Assembly: GCF_040549045.1 (NCBI RefSeq)
Contig: NZ_JBEWTB010000003.1
Coordinates: 1-64,000 of the forward strand
From: Endozoicomonas sp. NE40
GTDB taxonomy: Bacteria; Pseudomonadota; Gammaproteobacteria; Pseudomonadales; Endozoicomonadaceae
Reading direction: 5' to 3'
DNA length: 64,000 bases
How positions within the stretch are numbered: the first letter of the stretch is position 1; each line of letters opens with the position of its first letter. This document shows positions 50,816 through 59,465 of this stretch, one piece after another. Below the pieces are notes generated by a model. That model made no database searches. It worked only from the letters and a program-made list of their open reading frames with translations, and was not told the origin of the DNA. Both the position numbers and the translations under genes were made by a program.

Positions 50816-51481
50816 TCAATAAATTTCATCGATGTTCAACAGGGTTTTGGTGGAAACTTCAAGGGAAACGTCAGCAGACAACAGGTAGCCATCAGGGGAC
50901 TTAGGGCCGTCCAGCGGTACAGATACCGACTGAATAATGCAACGCTCATAGATGACAGTCCGGCCAATATTCAGAATGACCTCGCCGGGAATTCGCCCCG
51001 TAGCATTTCCATGCTCATCATCACTGGACTCTCCCCCAAACTGCTCTTTAACCTTGTCCCATACCGCCGTTGCGCTAATCGGTAACGCTCCTTTAAGGTC
51101 AGGAGCCTGCATTCGTTCCAGTGCCGATATGGCGCCTTCTACTTCGTTGGCAGGGTTATCCCTGGCATAAAGGGTCAGCGTTATGCTGAAGCTGTGAGGC
51201 TGGTTGCCTGACCAGATTTGAGTACTGGAGAGCGTTGTTTCAGTGGTCAGTCCGGTTTCGGCCTGAAGCAAACCACCGGACTTCTGCAACTTGTTACCTA
51301 CTGAGTCACCCTGAAGCGGTTGCGACCAGTTAGCCTGGACCGACTTACTGGTTCCTTCACCAATAACTCCGACAACGCAGGTGTTACCCTGCATGATCCA
51401 TACTTTGTGATATGGCGAAAGCCGGTCATCGGTGACGCCTAAAACGTTCTGAGGTGGTTTACGCCATATCAGGTTTGCCAT
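50816..51481 (-). CDS. Baseplate tube-initiator candidate (gp48/gp54-like)
   Basis: A 221-residue strand-rich protein. SFSITLTLYARDNPANEVE, then GAISALERMQAPDLKGALPI, then PGEVILNIGRTVIYERCIIQSV and PKSPDGYLLSADVSLEVSTK give a pattern like T4 gp48/gp54 tube cap or initiator proteins. It starts at ATG 51481. It lies between the acidic/basic protein gene and the tube gene. The assignment is tentative. Confidence 0.5.
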   Translation of the reverse strand: MANLIWRKPPQNVLGVTDDRLSPYHKVWIMQGNTCVVGVIGEGTSKSVQANWSQPLQGDSVGNKLQKSGGLLQAETGLTTETTLSSTQIWSGNQPHSFSITLTLYARDNPANEVEGAISALERMQAPDLKGALPISATAVWDKVKEQFGGESSDDEHGNATGRIPGEVILNIGRTVIYERCIIQSVSVPLDGPKSPDGYLLSADVSLEVSTKTLLNIDEIY

Positions 51482-51484
51482 GGA

Positions 51485-52150
51485 TCACATACCCCGTTGC
51501 TTACGCACACGCATGGATTTTTTGCGGGAGCGGCGTGCAGAGCTGTTATGAGCCTTGCGACGGGCTTTCTTCAAAGCGGCCCGCTGCGCACTGGTACGGC
51601 GCTTTTTACGCAACGGGCGTTTTTTGATTTGCACCTTGCCATTACGCACGACCTTGCGACGGGCAGAGTCGGTAATCAGGGAAGCGGACACCGCAAAGTT
51701 GCCAATCAGCTCCTCATCACTGCTCTCACTTTCTGCCATTTTCCCTGACAGATGCTCGCCCAGAGATTCAGCCGCATCGTCAGAACCATCGATAGCCGCC
51801 GCTACCTGCGATTCACTGCCGCCCAGTTGTGCCAGGGCGTCAGCAGTCGTCGAGCGCAGACCGTCGTAGAAGTCCTCTTCCAGCTCATTGCCTTCACCGT
51901 CTTCGTCGTCTTCAGACGCCAGGCCGGCAATCAGGTCATTCAGATACTCAGCGCTGTAATCACCGTCTTCGATCCAGGTCAAAGCTACGGCCATACCAGT
52001 CGCTCGCAGCTCTTTTTCGCCCATATCGTCAACAGCAGCATCCATTACATGCTGTGAGACTTCTTCGTCCTGTTTTTTTGGCTGGCCGTACCCGGCGTAA
52101 GGGCTCCAGTCATCTTCCGGCACAAGCGAATTAAACGCACCTACGTCCAT
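51485..52150 (-). CDS. Charge-polarised virion protein (acidic N-terminal, strongly basic C-terminal)
   Basis: ATG 52150 (MDVGAFNSLVPEDDWSPYAG) has an AAGGAGGT Shine-Dalgarno; the longer frame would run into the sheath gene's stop region. The first 165 residues are very acidic (EDDEDGEGNELEEDFYDGLR), the last 55 are dominated by Lys/Arg (KKRPLRKKRRTSAQRAALKK and onward). Such a charge split suggests DNA-binding in the capsid, or a scaffold or tail component. No family recognised. Confidence 0.55.
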   Translation of the reverse strand: MDVGAFNSLVPEDDWSPYAGYGQPKKQDEEVSQHVMDAAVDDMGEKELRATGMAVALTWIEDGDYSAEYLNDLIAGLASEDDEDGEGNELEEDFYDGLRSTTADALAQLGGSESQVAAAIDGSDDAAESLGEHLSGKMAESESSDEELIGNFAVSASLITDSARRKVVRNGKVQIKKRPLRKKRRTSAQRAALKKARRKAHNSSARRSRKKSMRVRKQRGM

Positions 52151-52161
52151 TCTGAACCTCC

Positions 52162-53757
52162 TTACTTGATTAAAATGGGTTGCATGGCAATACGACGGCC
52201 GACGCCGGTCACGCACACAGCGATGGTCACTTGCCACAGATCAAGCTCTACCTGCTCAATCATGATCTGGTAGGGTTCGTCGCCATCTTCCGGGTTGCGA
52301 GGTGTCACCAGAGCACCGGACTGCACCCGGGCATCACAGATGTCACGACACATATCAAGCAAAGCGCCTTCAGTCAGACCGTCTGGCTCAAATTTGACAA
52401 TACGGGCCGCTTTTACGAACTCATGACTGATGTCGTTCAGCACAGCACCCACATGCTCAAAACGCAGATAGTTTTCAGCGTTCCAGGTGGTCAGGCAGTC
52501 ACCGATCACCGCACCGTTATTGACCGGATTGATTCGGGCTGCAGCCAGCTCAGCAGGTTCTACCTGATCGGTGTAATGCAGTGGCTCAACACCACGACGA
52601 CCCACTACACCACGGTTATCACCGGCATTGGTAAAGTGCGCACCACGCACGTCAACACGACCTGTTGGCGCAGTCAGACAGCGACCTTTACCGGCTGTAG
52701 CCGTACCGGAAACACCCCAGATGGATTTACCACCAAACCATTCATCGTTAGCCCGATACGGGTAGTGGTAGCCCTGGCACAGGTAGTTATTGATCTGGGC
52801 ATCACGAATCCACTCAATCGCCGCCTTTTCGGTCAGGGCCGGCGGGATGTCATAGCGGAATTGCGCCAGCTTACCGGAAGCAATGTGCAGGTAATCAGCG
52901 ATTACGTTAGCGTCATACTGACCAGCGGCGAACATCAGATCGATATCCAGCTGAGGCGCACCGAGCATGGACCAGGCTTTTTTAAAGTCGTCGGCTTTTG
53001 GCTTGCCGCCGTTGGTTCCACCAGCGAATTCACCTTCCACCTTGTCCAGACTGGATACACTGGCATTCAGGGCAACAGCGGCACGGAAACGACTGCCACG
53101 CTCTTCCAGCAGGGCCGGCAGGTACACAGTACGGTTTTCGTCGTCTTTATCGTCTTCTCCCAGACCCGCCACAAAGGACTCATTTGGGATATTGACGAAC
53201 TCGCCGGAGATTTTTTCCTGAAACAGAATGCTGAAACGGCCTTTATCAGCATCAACATTGCTGATCACGACACGACGGTTATCACTGGGATCACCATCTT
53301 TCGGCCAGACTGCCAGAATTGCACCGTCAGCCAGCTTCACGTCATTACCGTAAGGCAGAGCCTCGGTTACAACGTCCATATCTTTATCGGCCTGGGCTTT
53401 TTTCTGGGCTTTTTTACCAGCCGGTTCACCGCCGCCAGTAGCAGGTTTCAGCTGAATAACCGGATACTTGGCATCAGACGCAATAACACGCACCAGGGTT
53501 ACACGGTCACAGCCTTCCAGTGCGTCTTTAACGTGACGCATACCTTCAGCCTCAGCACCGTGAGACATTGGCAGAGGCTTACCACACTTGTCTTGCCAGT
53601 TTGCCCGGGTAACAGTGAACGGCTTGCCCACTTCACCCCGACGCATAACAACCGCTGTTGCCGCTGTTACGCTGAGGTCTGTCGCAAGGGAAAAATTGTT
53701 ATCGATTGGCGGCAGGACGTATACGCCCGGAGCCGCCGTTACTACGCTCGGAATCAT
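52162..53757 (-). CDS. Tail sheath protein
   Basis: A 531-residue protein. The N-terminus PGVYVLPPIDNNFSLATDLS, a mid part with FKKAWSMLGAPQLDIDLMFAAG, the WIRDAQINNYLCQGYHYPYR region and the C-terminal YQIMIEQVELDLWQVTIAVC followed by GVGRRIAMQPILIK match phage contractile tail sheath proteins (PF04984 type). It surrounds the tube and contracts during infection. It lies between the collagen-like and charge-polarised protein genes. Its presence proves a myovirus tail. Confidence 0.85.
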   Translation of the reverse strand: MIPSVVTAAPGVYVLPPIDNNFSLATDLSVTAATAVVMRRGEVGKPFTVTRANWQDKCGKPLPMSHGAEAEGMRHVKDALEGCDRVTLVRVIASDAKYPVIQLKPATGGGEPAGKKAQKKAQADKDMDVVTEALPYGNDVKLADGAILAVWPKDGDPSDNRRVVISNVDADKGRFSILFQEKISGEFVNIPNESFVAGLGEDDKDDENRTVYLPALLEERGSRFRAAVALNASVSSLDKVEGEFAGGTNGGKPKADDFKKAWSMLGAPQLDIDLMFAAGQYDANVIADYLHIASGKLAQFRYDIPPALTEKAAIEWIRDAQINNYLCQGYHYPYRANDEWFGGKSIWGVSGTATAGKGRCLTAPTGRVDVRGAHFTNAGDNRGVVGRRGVEPLHYTDQVEPAELAAARINPVNNGAVIGDCLTTWNAENYLRFEHVGAVLNDISHEFVKAARIVKFEPDGLTEGALLDMCRDICDARVQSGALVTPRNPEDGDEPYQIMIEQVELDLWQVTIAVCVTGVGRRIAMQPILIK

Positions 53758-54143
53758 TAATAAACAGGCTCCAAAAATGGATATTTATCCAACAGTCGTT
53801 TAACAATCGTCTGAGGGGCTTCAGTGACCGACGATGTGCTTTGAGGCACTACATCAATGCGGTATTTGCGGGTATGGAGGCTGATTGCCAGACTGCCATG
53901 ATTGGTAATGGCCCTGATAAGAGGCACAGAACCACCATCACCCGGTACTCCATCTTCACCAGGGCGGCCGCCAGGGGAACCGTCATCACCAGGTACGCCA
54001 TCTTCACCCGGCACACCTTCATCCTCAGTGACTACAGGGTTTTCAACGGATGCCTGATCATCAGTCACATCAGTATCTTCGACTTTTTTGGCGGCAGGCT
54101 TGCGGGTACTGGTCGCTTTTTTCTCGGTTGGCTTCTTTGCCAT
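53757..54143 (-). CDS. Collagen-like repeat virion protein
   Basis: A 128-residue protein with a basic N-terminus (KKPTEKKATSTRKPAAKKVE), an acidic linker, a Gly-Xaa-Yaa-type stretch (GVPGEDGVPGDDGSPGG and onward, about residues 44-72) and a short C-terminal domain. Collagen-like triplets in phages form trimeric rods. Here the rod would be 8-10 triplets. It is in the capsid operon between MCP and sheath and overlaps the sheath start by one base. Two hairpins (54144-54180) lie in the leader, one with GGGAG in its 3' arm. Confidence 0.65.
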   Translation of the reverse strand: MAKKPTEKKATSTRKPAAKKVEDTDVTDDQASVENPVVTEDEGVPGEDGVPGDDGSPGGRPGEDGVPGDGGSVPLIRAITNHGSLAISLHTRKYRIDVVPQSTSSVTEAPQTIVKRLLDKYPFLEPVY

Positions 54144-54181
54144 ACTTCACTCCCGATAGCGGGAGCCCCGTAAGGCTCCCT
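54144..54181 (-). promoter_or_regulatory. Double hairpin between MCP and the collagen-like gene
   Basis: Two adjacent stems on the minus strand: GGGAGCC/GGCTCCC with a 4-nt loop, and CTCCCG/CGGGAG, the second carrying the GGGAG Shine-Dalgarno of the next gene. It could attenuate transcription after the capsid gene, adjusting stoichiometry, or tune translation of the downstream gene. Confidence 0.5.
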
Positions 54182-54189
54182 GTACCTGA

Positions 54190-55809
54190 TTAGATGCTGT
54201 TCAACACTTCATCTTTGGCAACCAGACGCAGCTTGCGGAAGTACTTGCGACCCAGGTATGGGTGCAGGTCACGATAAGCCAGCTCATAGAGCGTGTTTTC
54301 GTGGCGCAGATTACGCAGGATTGGGTGGGCATAGTTGATAGCGGAAATCGCATCAGCACCGACATAACCGGCGTCACCATGGGAACGGCCTTTCGCATAG
54401 CAAAGGATCGCCCACGGATCGTCCATGAATGGATCTTCTTTCAGGTCATAACCCCACAATTTACCGACGTAATGCGGTTGTGGAATATGGCGATAACCCG
54501 GCGCACGTTGGAAGTGTGGCGCACCAATAGACTTCAGCAGCGCAGCGGCTTTCGGGCCACAAACCATACCCACCAGACCGGAGGTTTTGGTTTCGACCAT
54601 CATTTCCATGCTGATGTTTTCCAGCGTCTCGGCCAGGGCTTCGTAGTGGTCACGGAAGCTCAGACCCACCGGAATGCTGCGACACCATTCATGCTCACCG
54701 CTCACGAAGAAATACATATCGTTCAGACGACGACGGTCTTTTTCAGCAGAGAGCAGGTTGCGAGCGTTCTGCAGTTGCATGGCGTTCAGGTCGAGGTTGA
54801 ATTCTCTCTTTGCGCCAAACGCCGCTTGGATGGAAGCAGAGGAAGCCAGGGCGGACTCATGCGGGTACAGGGTCCAGGACTCCATCTCGTGATCGATCAT
54901 CGGGATCAGCTCAGGCTGAGATTCGATATTCACGTCAAACGCCACATGAACATCAATGCCAGTCTTGATCGCCTCACTGAAGTCGATAATGATCTTACCT
55001 TTCTCGTAATCCACAGTACCGGTTACGACCACGGTGCTACCACCCTGGGAGAACTGACCAATCAGCTGACCGGAGCCGGTATCTTTTGCCACAACGTTAC
55101 GGTCAACGTACACACGCACACGACCGGAATAGATTGGCATCACACGACCTTGATCAGCCTGGGTGCTGTACTCAAATCGCTTATCTTCGCCGTTACCAGT
55201 ACCGGCGAGGCGGCGCTGATCCAAAGTCGTGTATTGACCCATAAAATCAATATCAATGCGGTCGCCTTTTTCCAAATCACCGAATGTGCTGCCTGCACGA
55301 CGATGGATTCTGAAAATTTCAGACTTGTCATAATTAGCGGGGATATGGGTGATCATATCCGCTGTGACGGACATCAGCATTGTCGGAACAACCAAGGCGA
55401 CTTGATGGTTACGTTTGATCAGACCATCGCTGACCGACATTGAGCCCTGAGTGTTGGAGCCTGCGCCTGTCGCATTGTCCATGATCTCTTTCAGACCGTC
55501 AGACTGAGGGTTCAGCATGTTTTCGACGGTGTGCATGGCTGATGCCATCATTTCGTCAGATGGCAGGTGTCCGTGTTGTTTCTCGTAGGCACGAACAGAC
55601 TGAGCCGCCAGACCCGCAATGAAGTCACGACCTTCGCCAGCGGCATCAAAAATAGAATCTTCGGCTTCGGCTTTGATGTTGTCAGAGCGAACAGCAGAAT
55701 CGGTGATGAATTCGCCACGATCCTGATCTACCTGGGGATCAACCAATACACGACGGAATTCTTTGGCACGCTTGGCGATTTGATCCAAACGCTGTTGGTA
55801 CTTATCCAT
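54190..55809 (-). CDS. Major capsid protein
   Basis: A 539-residue protein, first in the capsid-sheath operon. The N-terminal 60 residues are charged and contain FITDSA and SIFDAAGEG, possible maturation cleavage sites, followed by a large beta-rich shell region (SVTADMITHIPANYDKSEIF, FGDLEKGDRIDIDFMGQYTT) and a C-terminal part with FYKLRLVAKDEVLNSI-like ending. The T4 gp23-type layout (cleaved N-terminus, HK97 fold, about 520 residues) fits with the gp21-like protease. The exact fold cannot be verified by eye. Confidence 0.75.
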   Translation of the reverse strand: MDKYQQRLDQIAKRAKEFRRVLVDPQVDQDRGEFITDSAVRSDNIKAEAEDSIFDAAGEGRDFIAGLAAQSVRAYEKQHGHLPSDEMMASAMHTVENMLNPQSDGLKEIMDNATGAGSNTQGSMSVSDGLIKRNHQVALVVPTMLMSVTADMITHIPANYDKSEIFRIHRRAGSTFGDLEKGDRIDIDFMGQYTTLDQRRLAGTGNGEDKRFEYSTQADQGRVMPIYSGRVRVYVDRNVVAKDTGSGQLIGQFSQGGSTVVVTGTVDYEKGKIIIDFSEAIKTGIDVHVAFDVNIESQPELIPMIDHEMESWTLYPHESALASSASIQAAFGAKREFNLDLNAMQLQNARNLLSAEKDRRRLNDMYFFVSGEHEWCRSIPVGLSFRDHYEALAETLENISMEMMVETKTSGLVGMVCGPKAAALLKSIGAPHFQRAPGYRHIPQPHYVGKLWGYDLKEDPFMDDPWAILCYAKGRSHGDAGYVGADAISAINYAHPILRNLRHENTLYELAYRDLHPYLGRKYFRKLRLVAKDEVLNSI

Positions 55810-55889
55810 TACAGACTACGACTCCATTGGAATTTGTAGCCTGTAACGGTATTGAGGGCAGGTAAACTTGTACTTTAAATAAAATTTTT
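55810..55889 (-). promoter_or_regulatory. Putative late promoter and leader hairpin of the capsid operon
   Basis: CTTTAAATAAAATTTTT (55873-55889, plus strand) is identical to the element before the portal. A stem-loop with 11-bp arms (TTACAGACTAC/GTAGCCTGTAA, one mismatch) overlaps the ATG and puts the GGAG site in its loop. The element is about 64 nt before the start. Confidence 0.6.
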
Positions 55890-55904
55890 GGTCGGGCTTT
55901 TTTT

Positions 55905-56636
55905 CTAACTGTCCACAATATCCTTGATTTCATCACTGGCAACAGAGTCAAACACCATCGCCAGACAGGGGTCATCAGCCCAGTCACCCAACAGGGATGA
56001 CAGAGCAAAATTTTCCAGACCGCCATCTAAGATGCGCTGTGCGTTCTGCTCATGCTCCATAAACTCACGCAGTTTGTCGCCGGATATACCCAGCTTGTCC
56101 AGCTTATCCATCAGCCTTGCCAGTTTACTTGAGTCCAGGTTGCCATCGTCATCAACCACTGATTCAAAATCACCGGTCATATCGTCGGCGTCACGCACCA
56201 GGTCATCGACTTTATCCTGACCAATACCACCAATAGAGCCAAGGGCCTCTAATACGCTGTTACAGCTACCGCTTCGGCCACCGCTGGCCTCGTCATTAAT
56301 CTTGATAGCCACATCAAAACGGGCTACAGACTGCGTTAAATTACCGGTCATAGAACCGGCATGAGACACCAGATCACCACTACTTTCTGACACACTGCCT
56401 GATATTTTTTCTAGTTTTTCTTCCAGCTTTTCCAGCTCGGCAATATCCGGGCAATCACAAGGGTCCAGGATGTGAGGGCAGTTCTTTTTTGCCCGTTCCA
56501 TGGCTTCATCCATCAATTCCTGCAAGAGCACAAACTGATTATTCAGGTCGGTGTTACCCGCTGATAACGGGTTGCTGATTGCACCCGGGTTAGCCAGGGC
56601 CTTATACAGGGCTATCTGCTTAGGATCGTTAAACAT
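55905..56636 (-). CDS. Virion protein, baseplate/spike operon, unassigned
   Basis: A 243-residue acidic protein starting at ATG 56636 after AAGGA. CPHILDPCDCPDIAELEKLE near residue 53 is a Cys-rich cluster, followed by a coiled coil and a helical C-terminus (FALSSLLGDWADDPCLAMVF). It is the last gene of the spike operon (fibre-hub-spike). It resembles structural proteins of unknown function next to the spike in other myoviruses. No family certain. Confidence 0.5.
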   Translation of the reverse strand: MFNDPKQIALYKALANPGAISNPLSAGNTDLNNQFVLLQELMDEAMERAKKNCPHILDPCDCPDIAELEKLEEKLEKISGSVSESSGDLVSHAGSMTGNLTQSVARFDVAIKINDEASGGRSGSCNSVLEALGSIGGIGQDKVDDLVRDADDMTGDFESVVDDDGNLDSSKLARLMDKLDKLGISGDKLREFMEHEQNAQRILDGGLENFALSSLLGDWADDPCLAMVFDSVASDEIKDIVDS

Positions 56637-56644
56637 TGCTGTCC

Positions 56645-56935
56645 TTAAAGGGTGTGAAGCGGATCGCCACCAATCAGCGTTTCACCGCAAGATGCTACAG
56701 AACCGGCATTACAGACCGCACGACCATTGATCGTGTGCCGTGATTGCCCGGTATTGGTGACAGAGCCGTGAGGGCTTTGGTTACTGGACGTTGGGATATG
56801 CGTCCCCAGGGTATCGCCTACGCAGACAACAGCTACGCCATTAACGGTATGCAGTGATTCCCCGACAATGGTGGGTCTGGGCAGGTAACTGCCATGGCCG
56901 GAGGTCATGGTTTTGCCCACTACACAAATGGTCAT
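56645..56935 (-). CDS. PAAR-repeat spike tip protein
   Basis: A 96-residue protein with the PAAR-like pattern: VVGKTMTSGHGSYLPRPTIV, GVAVVCVGDTLGTHIPTSSN, GSVTNTGQSRHTINGRAVCN and AGSVASCGETLIGGDPLHTL. Such proteins form the conical metal-binding tip on the baseplate spike (T4 gp5.4). The downstream gene, a gp5-like spike, overlaps its start by four bases. Placement and repeats make this assignment strong. Confidence 0.85.
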   Translation of the reverse strand: MTICVVGKTMTSGHGSYLPRPTIVGESLHTVNGVAVVCVGDTLGTHIPTSSNQSPHGSVTNTGQSRHTINGRAVCNAGSVASCGETLIGGDPLHTL

Positions 56936-57729
56936 CCTAGCGTCTCCACAAATCTCGGTGCTTTAACGGTAAACGGTGCGCCTGATACATTGTTGATGCC
57001 ACCACCGGCATCGATGTTAATGCTACCGGAGGCTTTCAGATCGATATCACTACCCGCTTCCAGACTTACCCCTTTGCCAGCATTCACCATGGCATCACCA
57101 TCGACATTAATTTCAGCATTGCCTGACAGTACATTGATGACCAGAGAGCCGCCTGATTCTACTTCGGTACTCTCCCGGGAGGAAAAGAACGCACTGTTTT
57201 CAGAGTGCAGGACGGTATGCCCCTGCTCTGATATCTCAAACGCCGTGCCAGTTGCCCTATGGGTAATGCGATACACGCCAGGGCGCTCGGTTTCGATGAC
57301 AATGCCGTGTTGACTGTCCACCCGGCTTTCGTGGTACTCGGCAATATCCGGCACTGGCTCGTTACCGGTACGCTTATGCTCTATGCGCTTTTCGCCATCC
57401 CAGGCTTCATGTGGCAGGTTTGGCTTATAGTCCGGGTTGTGATGGATAGAGCCTACAATCAGCGGTCGGCGGGTATCGATTTCGCCGTGGGTTTGATGGG
57501 GGAAATGTACCCACACATAATCACCAATATGACACGGCTGGAAATAGCCGCTATTGGTTCTGGCGCCCACTGGCAGCAGGTAATCCGCCCAGGGCAGGTC
57601 GGCATCAGGAATATCGTCCATCATACCGAATACACGCACCCTGACCCTTAGTAATCCTTCCGGATCATCATCACAAACGATTGCCGCCTCATGGTACAGG
57701 CGCTCATTATTAGTTAACGGTAACAGCAC
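56932..57729 (-). CDS. gp5/gpV-like baseplate spike
   Basis: A 265-residue protein starting at GTG 57729 (VLLPLTNNERLYHEAAIVCD). An OB-fold N-terminal part (LLRVRVRVFGMMDDIPDADL, PWADYLLPVGARTN and DYVWVHFPHQTHGEIDTRRP) is typical of gpV/gp5. The C-terminal part is a repetitive beta-helix (NAEINVDGDAMVNAGKGVSL, SDIDLKASGSINIDAGGG). It forms the needle carrying the PAAR tip and pierces the outer membrane. No lysozyme domain is visible. Confidence 0.85.
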   Translation of the reverse strand: MLLPLTNNERLYHEAAIVCDDDPEGLLRVRVRVFGMMDDIPDADLPWADYLLPVGARTNSGYFQPCHIGDYVWVHFPHQTHGEIDTRRPLIVGSIHHNPDYKPNLPHEAWDGEKRIEHKRTGNEPVPDIAEYHESRVDSQHGIVIETERPGVYRITHRATGTAFEISEQGHTVLHSENSAFFSSRESTEVESGGSLVINVLSGNAEINVDGDAMVNAGKGVSLEAGSDIDLKASGSINIDAGGGINNVSGAPFTVKAPRFVETLG

Positions 57730-57739
57730 AATAAAAACT

Positions 57740-58738
57740 CTAAATCAGTGACTCGGGCAGAACACCCTTAATGCGACAGTGGTACTTTTGAAAGGTGTAC
57801 TGGTGCGCTACCGTACCTATGACTATTTTCTCCGGCAGGGATTCCAGCAGGGGACTTTCCAGATTTTCCCGGTTCCAGGTAATGCTGATTGCCAGCCCGG
57901 AACTTAAACCACCCTGACCGTGCAGAAACGCATCCAGCACCGGAACCGGCAGAGTCGCCATGTTGTTCAGCGTCAGCGAACTGGTCAGCCCGGTAAACTC
58001 AGCCGGATAACCCTCTGTGCCACTGGACTCAATCAGTCCATCTGCTTTGTGCCAGCCGACATAATGACGGGCAGACTTGTCACGCAACACGTTATGCGCA
58101 CTGATCTGGCGATATGCGCCCAGCTGGAAACGTTGCCGGTTATCGTTGTAGTGATAGTCAAAGGCAGAATCAGCATTAAACAGATCATCCAGCGGCTTAT
58201 AAATCAGCTTGCCACGACAATAAAACGCTACACAGCCCTGCTCTTTTGCCATTTTCCTGATCAACCCTGACGGTCGTTTACCCGGCAACAGGTGATAAGG
58301 CTCCACGACCGGCGGTTCTGCCGCATCAATGTCAATATCCGGTACTAATTCAGACAGTATTTGCCGTGCCGTCATATCAACAAAAAAGCGGCCCGTATCA
58401 GCCGGTTGCTTTAAGGCATTAACGACACTGGAAAGGCAATTCAGCGTTAAAACATCGTCCTCACTGACAGGCGTGCTGAGAATGTCAAAGTCTTCTGTCA
58501 GGTGCATATTGTCACTGACATAAGGATCAGCCAGAGTCGCACGAATAACACCACCCTCACTAATGCCAACGTCCTCACGGAAAACGCCCTCGTAATCATT
58601 CAGCCGAACAATGAGCTTGGGGCCTGACAGATCAATGGTTTCAATGTAAACCAGACTTTTCAGGAACCCGATATCAAGCTCTTGTTCGCCGTCGTCATCA
58701 ATGTACGTCAGGCTTTGAACAAATATGGATTCAGCCAT
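57740..58738 (-). CDS. Baseplate hub protein (gp27/gpD-like)
   Basis: The start is taken as ATG 58738 (MAESIFVQSLTYIDDDGEQE), since the extra seven residues add nothing. The 332-residue protein has the hub pattern with strand-rich domains and TARQILSELVPDIDIDAAEP, RPSGLIRKMAKEQGCVAFYC and LLESLPEKIVIGTVAHQYTF. It lies directly before the gp5-like spike, as in P2/T4 (hub then spike). The hub connects tube and spike. Confidence 0.7.
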   Translation of the reverse strand: MAESIFVQSLTYIDDDGEQELDIGFLKSLVYIETIDLSGPKLIVRLNDYEGVFREDVGISEGGVIRATLADPYVSDNMHLTEDFDILSTPVSEDDVLTLNCLSSVVNALKQPADTGRFFVDMTARQILSELVPDIDIDAAEPPVVEPYHLLPGKRPSGLIRKMAKEQGCVAFYCRGKLIYKPLDDLFNADSAFDYHYNDNRQRFQLGAYRQISAHNVLRDKSARHYVGWHKADGLIESSGTEGYPAEFTGLTSSLTLNNMATLPVPVLDAFLHGQGGLSSGLAISITWNRENLESPLLESLPEKIVIGTVAHQYTFQKYHCRIKGVLPESLI

Positions 58739-59465
58739 GTACGTGACACCCGTCAAAGCAGGGGTCTACAGACAGTTGCCAGCGAATCGAATCAGGTACG
58801 GTAACACTCTCGCCGTACAAAACAGGGGCCTGAACTTCGTATTCACATTCAAGGGCAAACAACCGCTGTTCGTTTTTGGGCAAGCTGACAGAAGTCGCCT
58901 GAAAGGTTTGTGGGTCAAATATGGTGCAGTCCATCTGCATACGCTCACCCGCCACGTCGTAAGGAACCTGGAACTTATGACCACCCTGCTTGGTGTTGGC
59001 GATTTTGAAATACCAAGCCATTGCCATACGCTCAACCGTTGGCTTATCCGGCGCAATAAACACGACTTTATAGGTCAGGTTCATCCTGACCATGCTCAGC
59101 ATTGTGGCGTTTTCAAGATTTAGATCGTAAACCGTATCACGCAGCACCAGATTACCCGCCTCCGGATCAGCACTCGCCATGGACAGGTCACGGTAATAGT
59201 AAACGGCAGGCAAAGTTGCCTGATTGTAATCCCGCTTGCCTTCAGACTCCGCCTGTTTCATGTACGCCTGCAGATTAGCAACGAACTCTTTCGGCTCCAG
59301 GAACTCACCCCGGAACACTTTATCCTTGCCATCCCTTTTCATGAATTGCTGAAAGTGCCAGGAACCATGACCGCCATCCACCTCACGGAACGCATCCAGT
59401 ATGCGAGCACCAAAGGCAAAATCAACGGCGGCCAGTTCTGACACATCGTTTTTGGATTTAATCAT
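58731..59465 (-). CDS. Virion structural protein upstream of the hub
   Basis: A 244-residue protein rich in strands (AVYYYRDLSMASADPEAGNL, MVRMNLTYKVVFIAPDKPTV, CEYEVQAPVLYGESVTVPDS). Its position before the hub and spike genes, in a single operon headed by the 29-residue peptide gene, fits a baseplate component such as gp53-like. No family recognised. The C-terminal DPCFDGCHVHG holds two Cys and two His that could bind metal. Confidence 0.5.
   Translation of the reverse strand: MIKSKNDVSELAAVDFAFGARILDAFREVDGGHGSWHFQQFMKRDGKDKVFRGEFLEPKEFVANLQAYMKQAESEGKRDYNQATLPAVYYYRDLSMASADPEAGNLVLRDTVYDLNLENATMLSMVRMNLTYKVVFIAPDKPTVERMAMAWYFKIANTKQGGHKFQVPYDVAGERMQMDCTIFDPQTFQATSVSLPKNEQRLFALECEYEVQAPVLYGESVTVPDSIRWQLSVDPCFDGCHVHG

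Noticed and set aside
50330..51085. 251-residue plus-strand frame
   Set aside because: Lies wholly opposite the tube and tube-initiator genes and is Ser/Arg-rich, an antisense shadow.
52180..53760. 526-residue plus-strand frame opposite the sheath gene
   Set aside because: It mirrors the sheath coding sequence, has no Shine-Dalgarno, and its composition (His/Thr/Val-rich) is that of an antisense shadow.
54262..55443. 393-residue plus-strand frame opposite the capsid gene
   Set aside because: Antisense shadow of the major capsid gene with no start signal or recognisable domain.
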